Part shown: piece after piece, positions 38,294 through 49,852 of the stretch
How positions within the stretch are numbered: the stretch's first letter is position 1
How the letters are laid out: the number at the start of each line of letters is the position of its first letter
Assembly: GCA_030737875.1 (NCBI GenBank)
Contig: CM060923.1
Span: 35,146,501-35,210,500 of the forward strand
Origin: Allium sativum
Lineage: Eukaryota; Streptophyta; Magnoliopsida; Asparagales; Amaryllidaceae
DNA: 64,000 nt
Direction: 5' to 3'
Program-made: the position numbers and the translations under genes
The notes under the pieces: model-generated
What the model was told of the DNA's origin: nothing
The model's input: only the letters and a program-made list of their open reading frames with translations
The model's database searches: none

Positions 38294-40863
38294 TGTGACG
38301 GCTCGCCCCAAACCAGCCGACGTTTCCCCAAAATGCGCTGTGCCAATTCCCGATTAGCACGGGACGGTCGTCAAAATGGAAAGGATTTTTAAACTAAGAA
38401 TCGACAAAGAACCTGTAGTATATCTCACGTCGCATGGAATAAAATATAATAATAACATACTTGACATAAAACAGGCGAGATAGTGCATAAGCTGAAAACT
38501 AAACCATCGTAGCAGCGGAATCCAAAATACAGCTTTTGATCCAAACCATCATTATTACAACCTCAAAACTGTCTCTAAAGAAAAATAGAAAAGGTACACT
38601 ACTAATGCCTAAAGTAGTGACCAGCAACAACACAGGGAGAATATATGTAAATAGTACATGGAAGCCTCCTGCTCGTCTCCGGACAGCTACTTGCGTATAA
38701 CCACCTAACCTGTCTCTAGTTTGCTCATTTAGGAGCACCTAGAGTAATAAGAAGAGGCATAAAACGCTGGGTCAGACAAAAGTCTAGTATGAGCGATAGC
38801 AGCAAAATAAAATAATAACAAGTATAAATAATCATACCTGAACCTGGGTACATGAAATGAAAGAGTTAGCACAACAAGATGTACAGTACTCTAAGGTAAC
38901 ACTAGCGTATAGTGTAAAAATGGGAGTGTGTGTGTCATGGTGATAGCAAACATCAAACATAGTAATCATCCTCATGTCTCTCACTCAGTGCGTAAAGCAT
39001 ACGAATCCACCGCTTTGATCACCAAATCTATTAGGGCCTTGACGGCAACTCCGTACGACTATTGCTATGACCATACTTCCCTGGTCTATAAGCAATAACC
39101 CTACCCAGTCCACACATCCCTGGCTCTAGGTTAAGTGCCAACCAGTCCACACTTCCCTGGCTCTGGCTCATCTACATGCCCTCTCTCTTTAATGGTGAAC
39201 CAAAGTTGTAGACATCGAAAACCCCTTTGCACACGTCCCGCAGCAATGCCCAACTCTAGAAGTTAACTCGTTTGTTCCCATCTGGATCCTGAGTAATAAC
39301 TTCTCATTTGGACTTCCTTTGCATCTCGGGTTTTGGTTGAATTGTAGTTAATCTTCAGAAGAGTTCACAATTGTCGTCGCCTGGCAGAAGTCTGAATCTG
39401 GTTTGGTTTGGAGTCATCATCTTGGTTCAAGTCGTGGTTGGGGTCCTCGCCAGTGTCGGTTCGTGGCTCGTGACCCTCACCCCTGGTTTTTGACCACCCC
39501 CCCGGTTCGTGACCCCCCCCCCCGGTTCGTGACCACCCACCGGCTCATGACCACCCCCTTTGGTTCATGACACCCCCCAGCTTGTGATCCCCTCCCCGGC
39601 TCGTGACACCCTTCCCCGGTTCGTGAGTCCTCAAATTAGAGTGGTTTGTGACCATCATCTTGGAGCAGTTCGTGACCATCATCTTGGAGCCGTTCGTGAC
39701 CATCATCTTGGCGCGGTTCGTGACCATCATCTTGGGGCGGTTCGTGACCATCATCCTGCGGCGGTTCATGACTATCATCTTGGGGTGGTTCGTGACCATC
39801 ATCTTGGAGGGTTCGTGAGACGTACCCCCTTTAGGAACTGGTTTTCTGCAGTTTTTCCAACAAGCTAATTTCGCCAAACGATGGCATTTTCAACCATTCT
39901 AATCTTACTATGAAGTCACAAAACATATCAAACAACAGTAGTAACATGAAGAATCAGCCAAAAACACTAAAATATAAATCACGTGAAATATTTTATATCT
40001 AACATACCCAAAAAGCATGATTTCCGCCTTAATCCCATTAACCATGTTTTAACTGTAAGATTAGCAAACTTAATCCAAATTAACCAAAAATTTCACCAGT
40101 GACATAAAATAATATTTTAGAATTTCTACATATTTTCCCCAGATTTTTATGATGCATAATTTCGCTAATTATCACTAATCACCCCTAATTAGCCGTAATT
40201 AGTGAATAAAAGTGTAAATCACTCACCTTAGCCACAAATGAAATCTTAGGTCTAAAACTTTACTGTTATGGCATGAATTCCAATGTATAGTACAAGCTTT
40301 ATATCTGATTTGATACTAATTTGACTTGATTTAGTGTTAATTTGATCAATTAGTGGTTAAAAAGCGATTAGGAAGGGATTAGAATGAGATTTGGAAGATG
40401 GAGGTCATTGCTAGGGTTCAAGGAAGGTTATTGGCGGCTAGAAAAATGAAATATTTTCCAAACCCTATCATCCATCCCATAACCCTAATCCTGAAATGGG
40501 TTATGGGCCCAGCTGCTAATCACCCGGTTAAGCCCAATTATTTGATTTTCATCTTCCAAACCTTATTTCTGCCATATCTCCCAAACGGTAAGTCCGTTTG
40601 ATTAATGTGACCAATCTAGGAAAGGTAAACCATGATCTGAATCGAATGAAAGTGGTTTCAGATCAAAACTCCTTACCAATCAAAAGTTATAGGTGAAACA
40701 AGATTCGCCAGGGGTAAAATAATCATTTAAAAATTGGCAAAAATGGTAAACATGGGAAATGACCCCAATACTCGTTCGCCAAAGTTACACAACCATAAGA
40801 CTTCGTATGAGAATGAAATAAATATTCTACGATCCTCCGATGCATAGAATGTTGCTCGTTACA
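38294..40863 (-). repeat. G2 LTR C
   Basis: This 2.57-kb LTR starts TGTGACGGCTC after TCTTC and ends GCTCGTTACA before TCTTC, so on its own it looks like a solo LTR with a perfect 5-bp target duplication. It has a 7-unit 24-bp minisatellite (39645-39811). No gene. Confidence 0.85.
39645..39811. repeat. 24-bp minisatellite in LTR C (7 units)
   Basis: Seven units, the last one base short; LTR A and B have six. The preceding C-rich block has two runs of seven to ten C. Confidence 0.9.
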
Positions 40864-43800
40864 TCTTCAATGCCCCGTCTTCATTTGTAGCAAGTTAGTT
40901 TCGTACGCAACATTGGATCGAAGTTGTAATCGATCTAGTTCCCATCCCGGTCTCTTCGAAACAACACGTCAAAAAGGACCAATTATATATTCATTGATAG
41001 TCGGGTTTTAAACTATCAGTTCATACAGTACAGTTAAGTATATTGGCAGCTCTGATTCATTTATTAAAACTATTTTATCAATCCTTAGAAATTGATTTCA
41101 TATTCTCTTGTCTCAAATCTCATTATTCGTTACATTGAAAACGATAACCTATCTTTATTTACCAAACCCCATTTACTTCCATTATTTCAAAATCATCACT
41201 ATACATTTGCCAAGACTCTTACATTACCCTTGCTTTGCAAAAATCACCAATATTCTTAGCTCAAGGTAATAATAAATTCATGATTCAAACTTAAGCTAAA
41301 TAATGTTCAATTATACATGGTTTTACTGAAATCCACAAGTTCTAAATAACATTTCTAATCTTGTCGATAACTTTGCAATATTTATCTTGTAAAAGAACAA
41401 TAAACAAATTCAACGCACCTATCGTTTCAAACTAACATCATTTCTTGATAATAGTGAAGCAGTTTAAGTTGGGGTATTTTAATTACCTCTCAGAACTTGA
41501 TCGACAATGTTCTTATTTCAGAATAGATAAAAGTTTGAAGCACAAAACATATAATTCCGTTTACTATCAATTCAATTTACCATTTTATTCAAACCTTGGT
41601 TTTAGTAACCATTTCCTTCATTTGGCATATTTAATCCAAAATAAATCTCTTTTACCTTTAATTCAAGCAAATTTACTAGAAGTAAACTCCTTTGTTTTCA
41701 ACCTCTTGAACGTAACTTATTGACACTTGGTTTTATAAAAAAGAACCATTTGCTAAGCATTTTTACTAAGCCTCTTATTCTCGCAAATTAAATGATTTTA
41801 CTTAACCCAATTCCTTAAGTAAAGGCTTATTTAAAAATCATTTTACGAGCTTTAGTCTTCTTTATAAACCTTGTTTCAAAACTTGGATTTAATTCCAACG
41901 TCTTCTTATAAAATCCTCTTATGTTAATCCGTAAATCTCCGCTATTTGTAAAACACTTTCAGTTTACCTCTATTTACTAAATTTAGAAATTAAGTAAACA
42001 AAAATCTAATTTGAATCATTTACGTCGTCTCCTTTATATACCGAAAACTTCTTCCAATTTCTTCGCTTGTACTTAATTTAATTATTAAGTAACATTTATT
42101 CACAAACGACGTATTGGTTTCATAATTCAATTAAGTTCTATTTCAATTTGATTCCTTCTTAATTGGTTCCCATTAAAATAAATTACTTTAATTATTAATA
42201 ATAATTAATTTCATTATAAACTGAAGTAAATGGTTTACTTCATTAAAAATAGATCTGTCACTCGCTCACCGTCATTATTAAACGATAAACACTTCATTAA
42301 TGATTTTCAATCTATAAGAAACTTTATAATCACTAAACAAGAGGATAGTTAATATTTAATAAATATTATTATATAAAAACAATTGTTTGTTAAACCATCT
42401 CTATTAGATTGATTGGAACCGATTAATCTGATTATCAACTCTAGTTAAATGGTTGACTTCGTCACCTGAAATATCAATTACTCATTAACTGATTTTAAAT
42501 TCTCCTCTCGTTGGATTTACATAATTAATTTTATTATGTCGCTTAACTATCTTGCTTAAATAGTTATTTTCAAAATAATTACCCGTAATTTAAATTTTGG
42601 CCTCTATACTTATAAAACCCTTTTAAATTGCTGTAAAATATTATATAACTATCTTTATAAACCATTTATAAACATCGTCTTATTTAAACATCTATTTTAA
42701 ATAGAAATAAATTTTAAAACTCCACTTCAATTATAAAAATAAATTTTATAATTTAAATTACGTCAATTCGCCTAACAGCGAATGAACGCCTTAAAAACAT
42801 AGTTTAGATCATTTGCTGCCAATAAGTTCATCATGTTTATTGATTTATAACAGCAAACCAACGTTGAATTTCAATTCAACATTCAATATATAATCAATCA
42901 TCAACATTCAATCAGAATATACTGCCATTTAGTGGTAAATAATCCATATTTGAATAATATGTAACAACAAACAACATACATAATATTTTTAGGGATTCGG
43001 TTAGATCCCTCCAACCTGTTCATCACTGCATCATAGATCATAATAATATTTGATAATAATTTGTGAAAAAATTATTTAAATAAATCATCCAATACGACAT
43101 ATTATAGATGTCGACAATCATTTAACAAACAATAAGCAATCAATGCATTCAATCATCCAATATCTACGGTTAACGATAAATTATATTTTCCTATGAATTT
43201 TAACACATCATAGAATTCCAGAAAGCGCGAGAATTAACTCACCTTGTTTTTCGATTGGCGGTTCACGCGTCATTTCATTTAATTTTAAATTATCGTTTAA
43301 AATTAAGCGAAAATCCAATAGCTTCCGACTTCAATCTAACCAGCTCGATTGCGTTATATTCTCTGACACGATTCCAACGTCTCCGCTTTCGTCGAATTCT
43401 CTTCTTCTCAGCATCAAAAAAACCATACCCGCCACTGTTTACCATCACCTTAGCCGTGACTTACTCCACTCCATTTACCTCAGTTGCTCAACCGAAGCTC
43501 CTGTCAATACCATGGTTAAATTCCTTTAACTTGCTTCTTTCCGTTCATCATTACAAAAGCAAAACTGGTAATGGTCAAAGAAGGCATAAATCATTACTAA
43601 TGTACGGTTCAAGAGGCCCTGATAGCTCAAAGCCTCACACAGACTTCCGTTCTCTCCCTTTTTTTATTTATAATAAAGAAGGCCCAAGCTTGTTGTACTT
43701 TCTCCCAACCCACCCTCTTCACAAATTCCTCTTCTCCCCAACGAACATATATTTCCAGTGATCCTCTTCTTCTTCCTTCACGCAAATGCTTCCGCATTTT

Positions 43801-45581
43801 TTTCTTTTTTTCTTTTGTTTTCATTCGTTTGGGATGAAGCCCAGTGGGAAAAATAACAATGCCCTCTAGCATAAATATTTCCTTTCTTCCATGTTACCTT
43901 CATGCAAAATGCAAATGGATCCCTATCATTTATGTTCAAAGCAACTCAGCTCCTCCCCACTTGCAAATATTGTACCAAACGCATCATAAACACCACCCTT
44001 AGTCTTCGCCACCTCAACTCCGTGCTAGTTCGGGTCCCTCACCAGTGACCTCCGACAGAAACTCCGATCGACACCGCACTCGTCCCCAATGAAGAACCCT
44101 GAACATCTACTCCATGAAACCCACGAGTAAAACGACTAACAGAAACGATGTACGACCCTACAACACTTGAACCGTTCCTCATCAAAGACTACTCCGAAAA
44201 CCCCTGCTTCTCGACGCCTTAGGTCCCTCTCTCAACCCCTCACACTCGCTATCGTGATGGTTGCGAGAACACTTGCAACGTGCTGATTTTTTTGAAGTAT
44301 CAACAAATCGTTTTTAGCACTGGATGTAGATGGTTCTTGAGAGTTGCATATATGGAGATTTGTGGATAGGTAAATGATGGAGGCAACGTTTTGTTCTTGG
44401 ATGGAGAAAAGAAAGGCAGTGTGATTTGGTTTTTGGAAGAATAAAGGAGAACTCACTTCAGTTGGTTTCTAAGGAGAAAGGAGGGAGTGACTGTTTCAGG
44501 AAGGAACCAAGGTGGTGGTATATATACAAAATTTTATTATTATTATATGCAGTTTTCGAATGGAAGATGAGGACACTAAATGTTTTAAAGAGTCAACGAC
44601 ACACGTGAAGATGCGCATAAGGACCAAACAATTTTGTAAAGATTAGAGTTTTCTTTTCTAAGTATGTCGACAGCCGCACATAAACACCGATACATCACAA
44701 ATGAAATGTTCAGACAATCAGAAGTTTTAAATTTTGATGTGAAGGACGATTTTTATGTGAAACGACTAGCGATATTTTATGAAGATGACTAACGATATTT
44801 TAGCATATTGCGCTCGACGTTTGCGGTTCGTACAACCAATATAAACTCCGGTTGTAACGAAGTTGGAAATTACACAATAATTTAATTTTTTGGATAAAAT
44901 GGAACTAGTACAATATACATTGATTTTAATATGAACGAATCTACTAATAATAAAGTATTATTAACATATATATTCAAACAGAATTGTGTATAACTTCAAA
45001 ATAATCTAGCACAGATTTTAAACTCAACATATCGAATTCTAAATTAAAATGGTCTTAAAAATATTTAAAATTCTTTTATAAAATAAACCATTATAATTTA
45101 TAAACGAATTCCACAGCAGCTATTTGAAAATTTGATTCGGACATAAAACAAAATCTATAATATGAAAACTCAATTTTTCTGCTTCATTCGAAAACTATTA
45201 TCTAATATATTCGGACGTTTCTTGTTTCGAAATCCTGCTTAAATTAGATTATGTATAACCAATTAAAGTTTAAAAGGTTATATTACGAACTACCACGCTG
45301 CTATAGCTCGTTTTATAATTAAAATTATAAATTAAATGTTCAAACATCGTTTAATAAACGATAAATTTAATAAAATTAAACATAAACTTAAATAAATACT
45401 CTTATATCACCAAATCATATAATTGCAATTCTAGCCAACTTCGATTATTTCAAAATTTTAATTGTTATTTTATTATTTAGACTAGTATAATATTCAAAAT
45501 TATTAAATTTAAACCATTAAAATCGACAATTAAAACAAATTTTAGATATTAAATTAAATGGTAAAAATCCGGGCCATTACA
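40864..45581 (-). repeat. G0 LTR3, right portion
   Basis: This portion resumes with TCTTC and aligns with 20409-25139; it ends GGGCCATTACA. Directly after it comes unrelated copia-like sequence. A 168-codon plus-strand frame (43255-43761) is not kept in LTR1 or LTR2 and is rejected as a gene. Confidence 0.8.
44519..44526 (-). promoter_or_regulatory. putative TATA box of G0 LTR3
   Basis: TATATATA stands at the position matching 24061-24068 in LTR2, followed on minus by a similar CT-rich leader. Confidence 0.45.
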
Positions 45582-45808
45582 TTTGGACCATCCGAAGATC
45601 CTTTTCAATGTTCTACCCTATCACGTGTCATCAAACTTGAAAAGAAGATGGAATATGTTCTTCAAATGCTGGCTGAAATACAAGTGCTTCAAATTCAGAT
45701 AAGCCAAGAGCAAAATAGACAAGGAAAAATGTTAAGGAGTCTTCTTTAATTTGTAATGGGTAATCAGGCGAATCCTATCATCGAAGATGATAATCAAGCC
45801 ATGGAAGA
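45582..45808 (+). pseudogene. copia-like fragment: coiled-coil ORF end and start of Glu-rich ORF
   Basis: From the G0 border an open frame runs to a stop at 45749 and includes a likely coiled coil (KLEKKMEYVLQMLAEIQVLQ). A second frame starts ATG at 45756 (MGNQANPIIEDDNQAMEE), runs into the G3 insertion at 45809 and continues in frame after 61084. Both lie upstream of purine tracts of the kind seen before the 3' LTR of Sirevirus-type copia elements, so this is probably the 3' accessory region of such an element. I do not recognise either protein. Confidence 0.45.
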
Positions 45809-46468
45809 TGTAACACCCCACATCCGTTAGTGTCACTCACAAAGGGAATGCACTAAGTTCTGTGAAGTATTATAGGTAAAAGATGTAGATAAATTACAAG
45901 ACAGATAAATAACGCAGCGGAAAAGTGAATAAAACTTTATTTCATTTATAACAGCTTGTACAAAGATTGTTTTCCAACAACAAAGTATCCATCTTGTTCA
46001 ACAAAATAAAGAAGCATAAATATACAATGATATTCCCCAATAAAACATTAGCCAGCCATAGCGGTGGAAAAGAGAGTCCAAAGCAGCACATCAAAGAATC
46101 TTCAAGCTTGGGAATAGTAACAGGTCCATACAAATCTGAGCTATTCCCTCCCTGACTACCCGGGGGAGGGGGGAAAAGATGATATGAAGACGAAAGAAAA
46201 CATAGAGTCAGACATAAAGCCTGGTAAGTCTAGTGGTGCTTCGGTATATGAATAAGGAAAAGGACATGACAGGCATAAAAATGAAGATGGGAAAATACCA
46301 CAAACTAAGGCAAAGCAGTTTAGAATCGAAATTACTATCGCATCCCATACTAATCTCTGCACCACCTAAATAGTTTCCCAACTAGTAATCTGTATAAAAT
46401 GATAACGTGATCCCAGTCCCTGTAACTGTGGTTGCCATCAGGCGCACATTTATTTATCACCTAGATTT
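45809..46468 (-). mobile_element. G3 solo LTR, left portion
   Basis: It begins TGTAACACCCC; the element's other end is GGGGTGTTACA at 61084. It is flanked by GAAGA at 45804-45808 and 61085-61089, a perfect 5-bp target duplication. Interrupted at 46468 by G1. No gene. Confidence 0.85.
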
Positions 46469-47521
46469 TGTAACACCCCACCTCCGCCAGGGCCACACTC
46501 ACGAATGCTGGCACTAGCTTTGGAGGGGTGTTGTCTAGGTAAACATGCACAGAGATATCACAAGACAGAACATAGATAAATAAATAAGTAAAGCAGCGGT
46601 AGAAATTTAAAAACCATAGTTAACCATTTCAAAACCAAATAGTCAACTTACATCAAAGTACTTAGTCATTATCTTCCAACTACCGCAAGTCTAGAAAACA
46701 TAAACTGAAAATAACATAAAGTAAACTATCCCCAAGATAGATGTGATGAAGCCATAGCAAGCTCAAGTCCAAACCGTACATGAGCTGTCAAGAAAGCAAG
46801 CCAAATGTCCAAGCTAAGCACTAGTGTTCCTTCCCTGAGAACCTGGGGGGGGGGGGACGGAAGAAAAGAGGCGAAAGAAAAAGGGTCAGTCATAAAGACT
46901 GGTAAGTCCTACCTACTATTAGTATAAAAACTAATAAAGTTAACTAAACATGAGAAACTGAGATGAAACATAAAGATGGTAACTAACTGGCATGATAAAT
47001 AGATAACAAGGTAGATCAAGTGAGGCATCGCATATACAAGGTTTAGTTTTTGCACCAATAGTACTAGTATTCCAACCCATGTCAAGTATACACAAGAAAT
47101 GATCCCTTGGCCCAATATCATGAGATGACCCAAGTCAAGGTCCAACTACACGGTCTAGTCGATCGGCTCCCTATAAGCCTAACTTGTCGAGTGTCGGTGT
47201 CATACGGCCCAATCACGAATGTAGCTACTCTGTGCTAGGTCCACCCTAGGGTGTATCAAGCCCTAGGGTGCCAACCACTGACACCATTCCAAGCACGCAC
47301 AGTGTACAACTACTGTGCCCACGCCTGCTTTTTCAACTCCGGACTACGTGCACGACCATAGTCCGCCTGAACCTACAATGGCGCACCAAACTTTGCTGTC
47401 ATTTTGGTCGCTTACAATCAGCCCAGTAATTGTGCCCTACCCTAGCCTAGTCCCTAGGGTATCGTTGATACATCCAAGAGGGTTACTGCTGAAAAGGACC
47501 ACGTAACTAGGGTTTCTAACG

Positions 47522-47651
47522 GGTTAAGTGTGGTTAACCCAATCCAATCATGTATCAAGTTGGTTAAGTGTACCCAAGTGGTTCATGACTTAACCCCATC
47601 CAATCATGTATCAAGTTGGTTAAGTGTTTCCAAGTGGTTCATGACTTAACC
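47522..47651. repeat. GGTTAAGT...ACTTAACC units in G1 3' LTR
   Basis: Three units (the last two about 66 bp) each carry GGTTAAG followed by CTTAACC or GTTAACC, able to pair as short stems. The same units occur in the other LTR (55533-55662) and as a 13-unit array in G3. Confidence 0.8.
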
Positions 47652-47695
47652 CTAACATGTGGCATTAATTAATTTAATGCACCCAACCTGTCACA

Positions 47696-47764
47696 TTAGA
47701 CTTTGTTGTGGTTACTGGATATGTCGGGCGGGTCTGGGCAGCTTTACACCACAACCTAGTCTAA
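47696..47764 (-). other. covarying hairpin a, G1 3' LTR
   Basis: Outer stem TTAGAC (47696-47701) with GTCTAA (47759-47764), inner stem GTTGTGG (47705-47711) with CCACAAC (47749-47755), around a central GC-rich core resembling GCCGGGCGG...CCGGGCAG. Minus is the sense strand. It could be an RNA structure; function unknown. Confidence 0.7.
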
Positions 47765-47801
47765 CCTCGGGGTTCAAGCGCGATATGACCAACTTCTCAC
47801 A

Positions 47802-47875
47802 TTGGGTCCTATTGTTTGTAGCCACTGGATTTGCCGGGCGGTTCCGGGCAGATTTACGCTACAAACTCAACCCAA
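47802..47875 (-). other. covarying hairpin b, G1 3' LTR
   Basis: Outer stem TTGGGT with ACCCAA, inner stem GTTTGTAGC with GCTACAAAC. The core is nearly the same as in hairpin a, but both stems are different and still perfectly paired. Confidence 0.7.
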
Positions 47876-48810
47876 CCTCGAGTTGGCCACTTTATGGTTT
47901 TCTACATGTCATGACCATATTCAAGTTTTCAAGCATAATAAAGTTTCGTGTCACATTTCAAGTCATGTTTTTCATGTCATTTCAAGTTTTCCTAACTACC
48001 CATAATGTATCCCCATCGCACGTAAATTCGCATCAACACAAGTGAATCAAGAAACATAAAAATATGACCAAGATGGGCATAAGGTTGGTAAAGTGGGTCA
48101 TAAGTTAAACATGATGATATTTGAGGCAAAGGTGTTCATCACAACTAGCATATAGGATTATTGGCCTCAAAACATGTATGACATCAAACTTAGCAAATAA
48201 ACTTGTGGGTAACATGTAGTTCAACATCATAGGCAAAGGTGAAACATAATAATAGTTGACATAAGGTGATAAACTTGTGGGTAGCATGTAGTTCAACATC
48301 ATAGGCAAGTTTACATCAAGGTTATGAGGGGTTCTAGGTTGCATTATGCATAATCTCCACATAAAGCTCATAGCTTTCTACCCAAAAATCAAGGTAAATG
48401 GTACTAGGTTCATGATAGTGCCACAATCATAGATCAAAAGAGTCATAAATGGATCTATGAATACAAATATAGCCCCAAGACAAGTATTATACCAAAAGTC
48501 CCATTTCAACTTGTTACATGATCATATTAACTTCATAGTTTAAATCTAAGAGTAGAGTGGGGCTTACAAAGCGTGGCTATGAGAACTAGAACCAAATAGA
48601 ACAAGATAGAGACGTTGTAGAAGCTCTAGGAATGATGTAGCAACACAAGTAGCCTTGAGAATAAGTAGCTCCTTTGATAGAAAGAAGAAAGCTTGCTCCT
48701 TTTTGCCTTAGAAGCTCTCAAGATGAAGATGGAGGCCATGATTAGGGAGCATTTTGGCAGAATTTAGTTGTTAGGATGATTTGTGATGGTTTAGGCTAGG
48801 TATTAGGGTG

Positions 48811-48818
48811 TTTTTATA
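48811..48818 (-). promoter_or_regulatory. putative TATA box, G1 3' LTR
   Basis: The minus strand reads TATAAAAA, about 470 bp from the sense start of the LTR. The same box is in the 5' LTR at 56822-56829. Confidence 0.55.
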
Positions 48819-48948
48819 GGTGTAGAGACTAGTTTAGGCCATAGGATTAACCCTAGTTTAGATCTGAACCATCAAATCTCGTCACAGGCTAGCTGAGCAG
48901 ACCAAAGGAGCAAACAGGTGCACCAGGGAAAACCTGGCCGACCAGGGA

Positions 48949-49033
48949 GGTCGACCCCCCGGTCGACACCCCAGTCGACCTGGGGGGGGGGGGCAGGTCG
49001 ACACCCCAGTCGACCCCCCAGTCGACCTGGGGT
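48949..49033. repeat. GTCGAC palindromic minisatellite in U3, 3' LTR
   Basis: Six GTCGAC sites are embedded in C- and G-runs (CAGTCGACCTGGGG and similar) in 85 bp. In the 5' LTR the same place has four sites. Most of the 29-bp LTR length difference lies here. Confidence 0.85.
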
Positions 49034-49288
49034 AGGGCGAGAAATTTTCCCGCCCAATCTTCTTTTGGCTGAATTTGAATTTCGGGCTAAATTTTGAATT
49101 TTCTGAAATCTTCTATGGGCCATAACTCGGTCATACGGACTCCGATTTACGAAATTTCGGACTCGTTTTCGAGCAGAATTTCGAGACAAACGCAATGGCG
49201 TAAACCGTTCCCATTGATTCTTAACTTATAATTTAATTCTGCCCTGATTTCTTGTTTTAACATGTTATTAAAAATTCGGGTTGTTACA

Positions 49289-49301
49289 TTCTCCCCACCT
49301 T
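49289..49301 (-). other. polypurine tract of G1
   Basis: The minus strand reads AAGGTGGGGAGAA and is followed directly by the LTR terminus TGTAACAACCC. It is a typical purine tract for plus-strand priming. Confidence 0.9.
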
Positions 49302-49852
49302 AAAGGATTTCGTCCCCGAAATCTCCAAGTTAGGAAGAACGAATCCTACCATCCATTATCCATTTACTCAAAAATCATCCACAAGTAATCATTATCCTTA
49401 AAAGATTTCTAATGCAGTATGAACATATGCAAGAGTGTGTGTATATGCACCTATCTAATGCGAAAATCAGGCGGTTACTGGCTCAGTAAACCTCCTTAAT
49501 GCAGAATATGTTAGTGCAATGAGTCCAAATGTATGCAAATTCCTAACATAATTTATAATCTCTACATGAGTGCACATAACGTTCATTCATATGCAACATC
49601 AACGTGATAGCATAACAAGTTTCATCCATGAATAAGCATAAACACTCATGCATATGCAATATGAAAGTGTGTGAGCCGATCTTAATGCCTAACGTGTATC
49701 ATGCATCCACGAGTAACCACTTGCAACCATTTGCAACCATCAAGCATAACATGTTTCAAATACATGTTTCATCCAAAGGGTTTTTACCTAGGGTTCTCCT
49801 GACAAGATTTACGGAATAACAAGATAAACATTGATAGCAAAAGAAAGATATG

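Larger units (their letters stand above)
27528..40863 (-). mobile_element. G2 chromodomain gypsy insertion, rearranged (three LTRs)
   Basis: The whole insertion lies between TCCTC (27523-27527) and TCTTC (40864-40868) in G0 LTR3. Order along plus: LTR A, internal region with PPT, pol, gag and PBS, LTR B, a second partial internal region, a short filler, a copy of the upstream G0 flank, and LTR C. The chromodomain after the integrase and the Met-tRNA primer site place it with Tekay/Del-type chromoviruses. The coding region has many stops and frameshifts, so it is inactive. The extra LTR and copied flank show that more than one event made the locus. Confidence 0.85.
46469..49288 (-). repeat. 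G1 3' LTR
   Basis: The LTR runs from TGTAACACCCC to GGGTTGTTACA and aligns end to end with 54481-57271. Contents in plus order: a G-run (46847-46856 area), three GGTTAAGT...ACTTAACC units (47522-47651), two covarying hairpins (47696-47764, 47802-47875), a TATA box (48811-48818) and a palindromic GTCGAC minisatellite (48949-49033). The plus-strand 128-codon frame over the hairpins is also present in the other LTR but is explained by LTR identity and structure, not by a gene. Confidence 0.95.

Noticed and set aside
43255..43761. 168-codon plus-strand ORF in G0 LTR3
   Set aside because: Not open at the matching places in LTR1 (about 2000-2500) and LTR2 (about 22800-23300), and antisense to the element.
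45809..46468. LTR at 45809 as the end of the G1 element
   Set aside because: G1 ends are fixed by GATTT on both sides; 45809 belongs to G3, whose other end and GAAGA duplication are at 61084-61089.
47696..47875. Hairpins as hammerhead or twister ribozymes
   Set aside because: I find no hammerhead core (CTGATGA with GAAA) on either strand, and the conserved twister 3' part is missing. Some GC-rich core similarity to twister is not enough.
47659..48045. 128-codon plus-strand ORF, also at 55670-56056
   Set aside because: It lies antisense in both G1 LTRs over the hairpins. Its presence twice is due to LTR identity, and it has no family resemblance.
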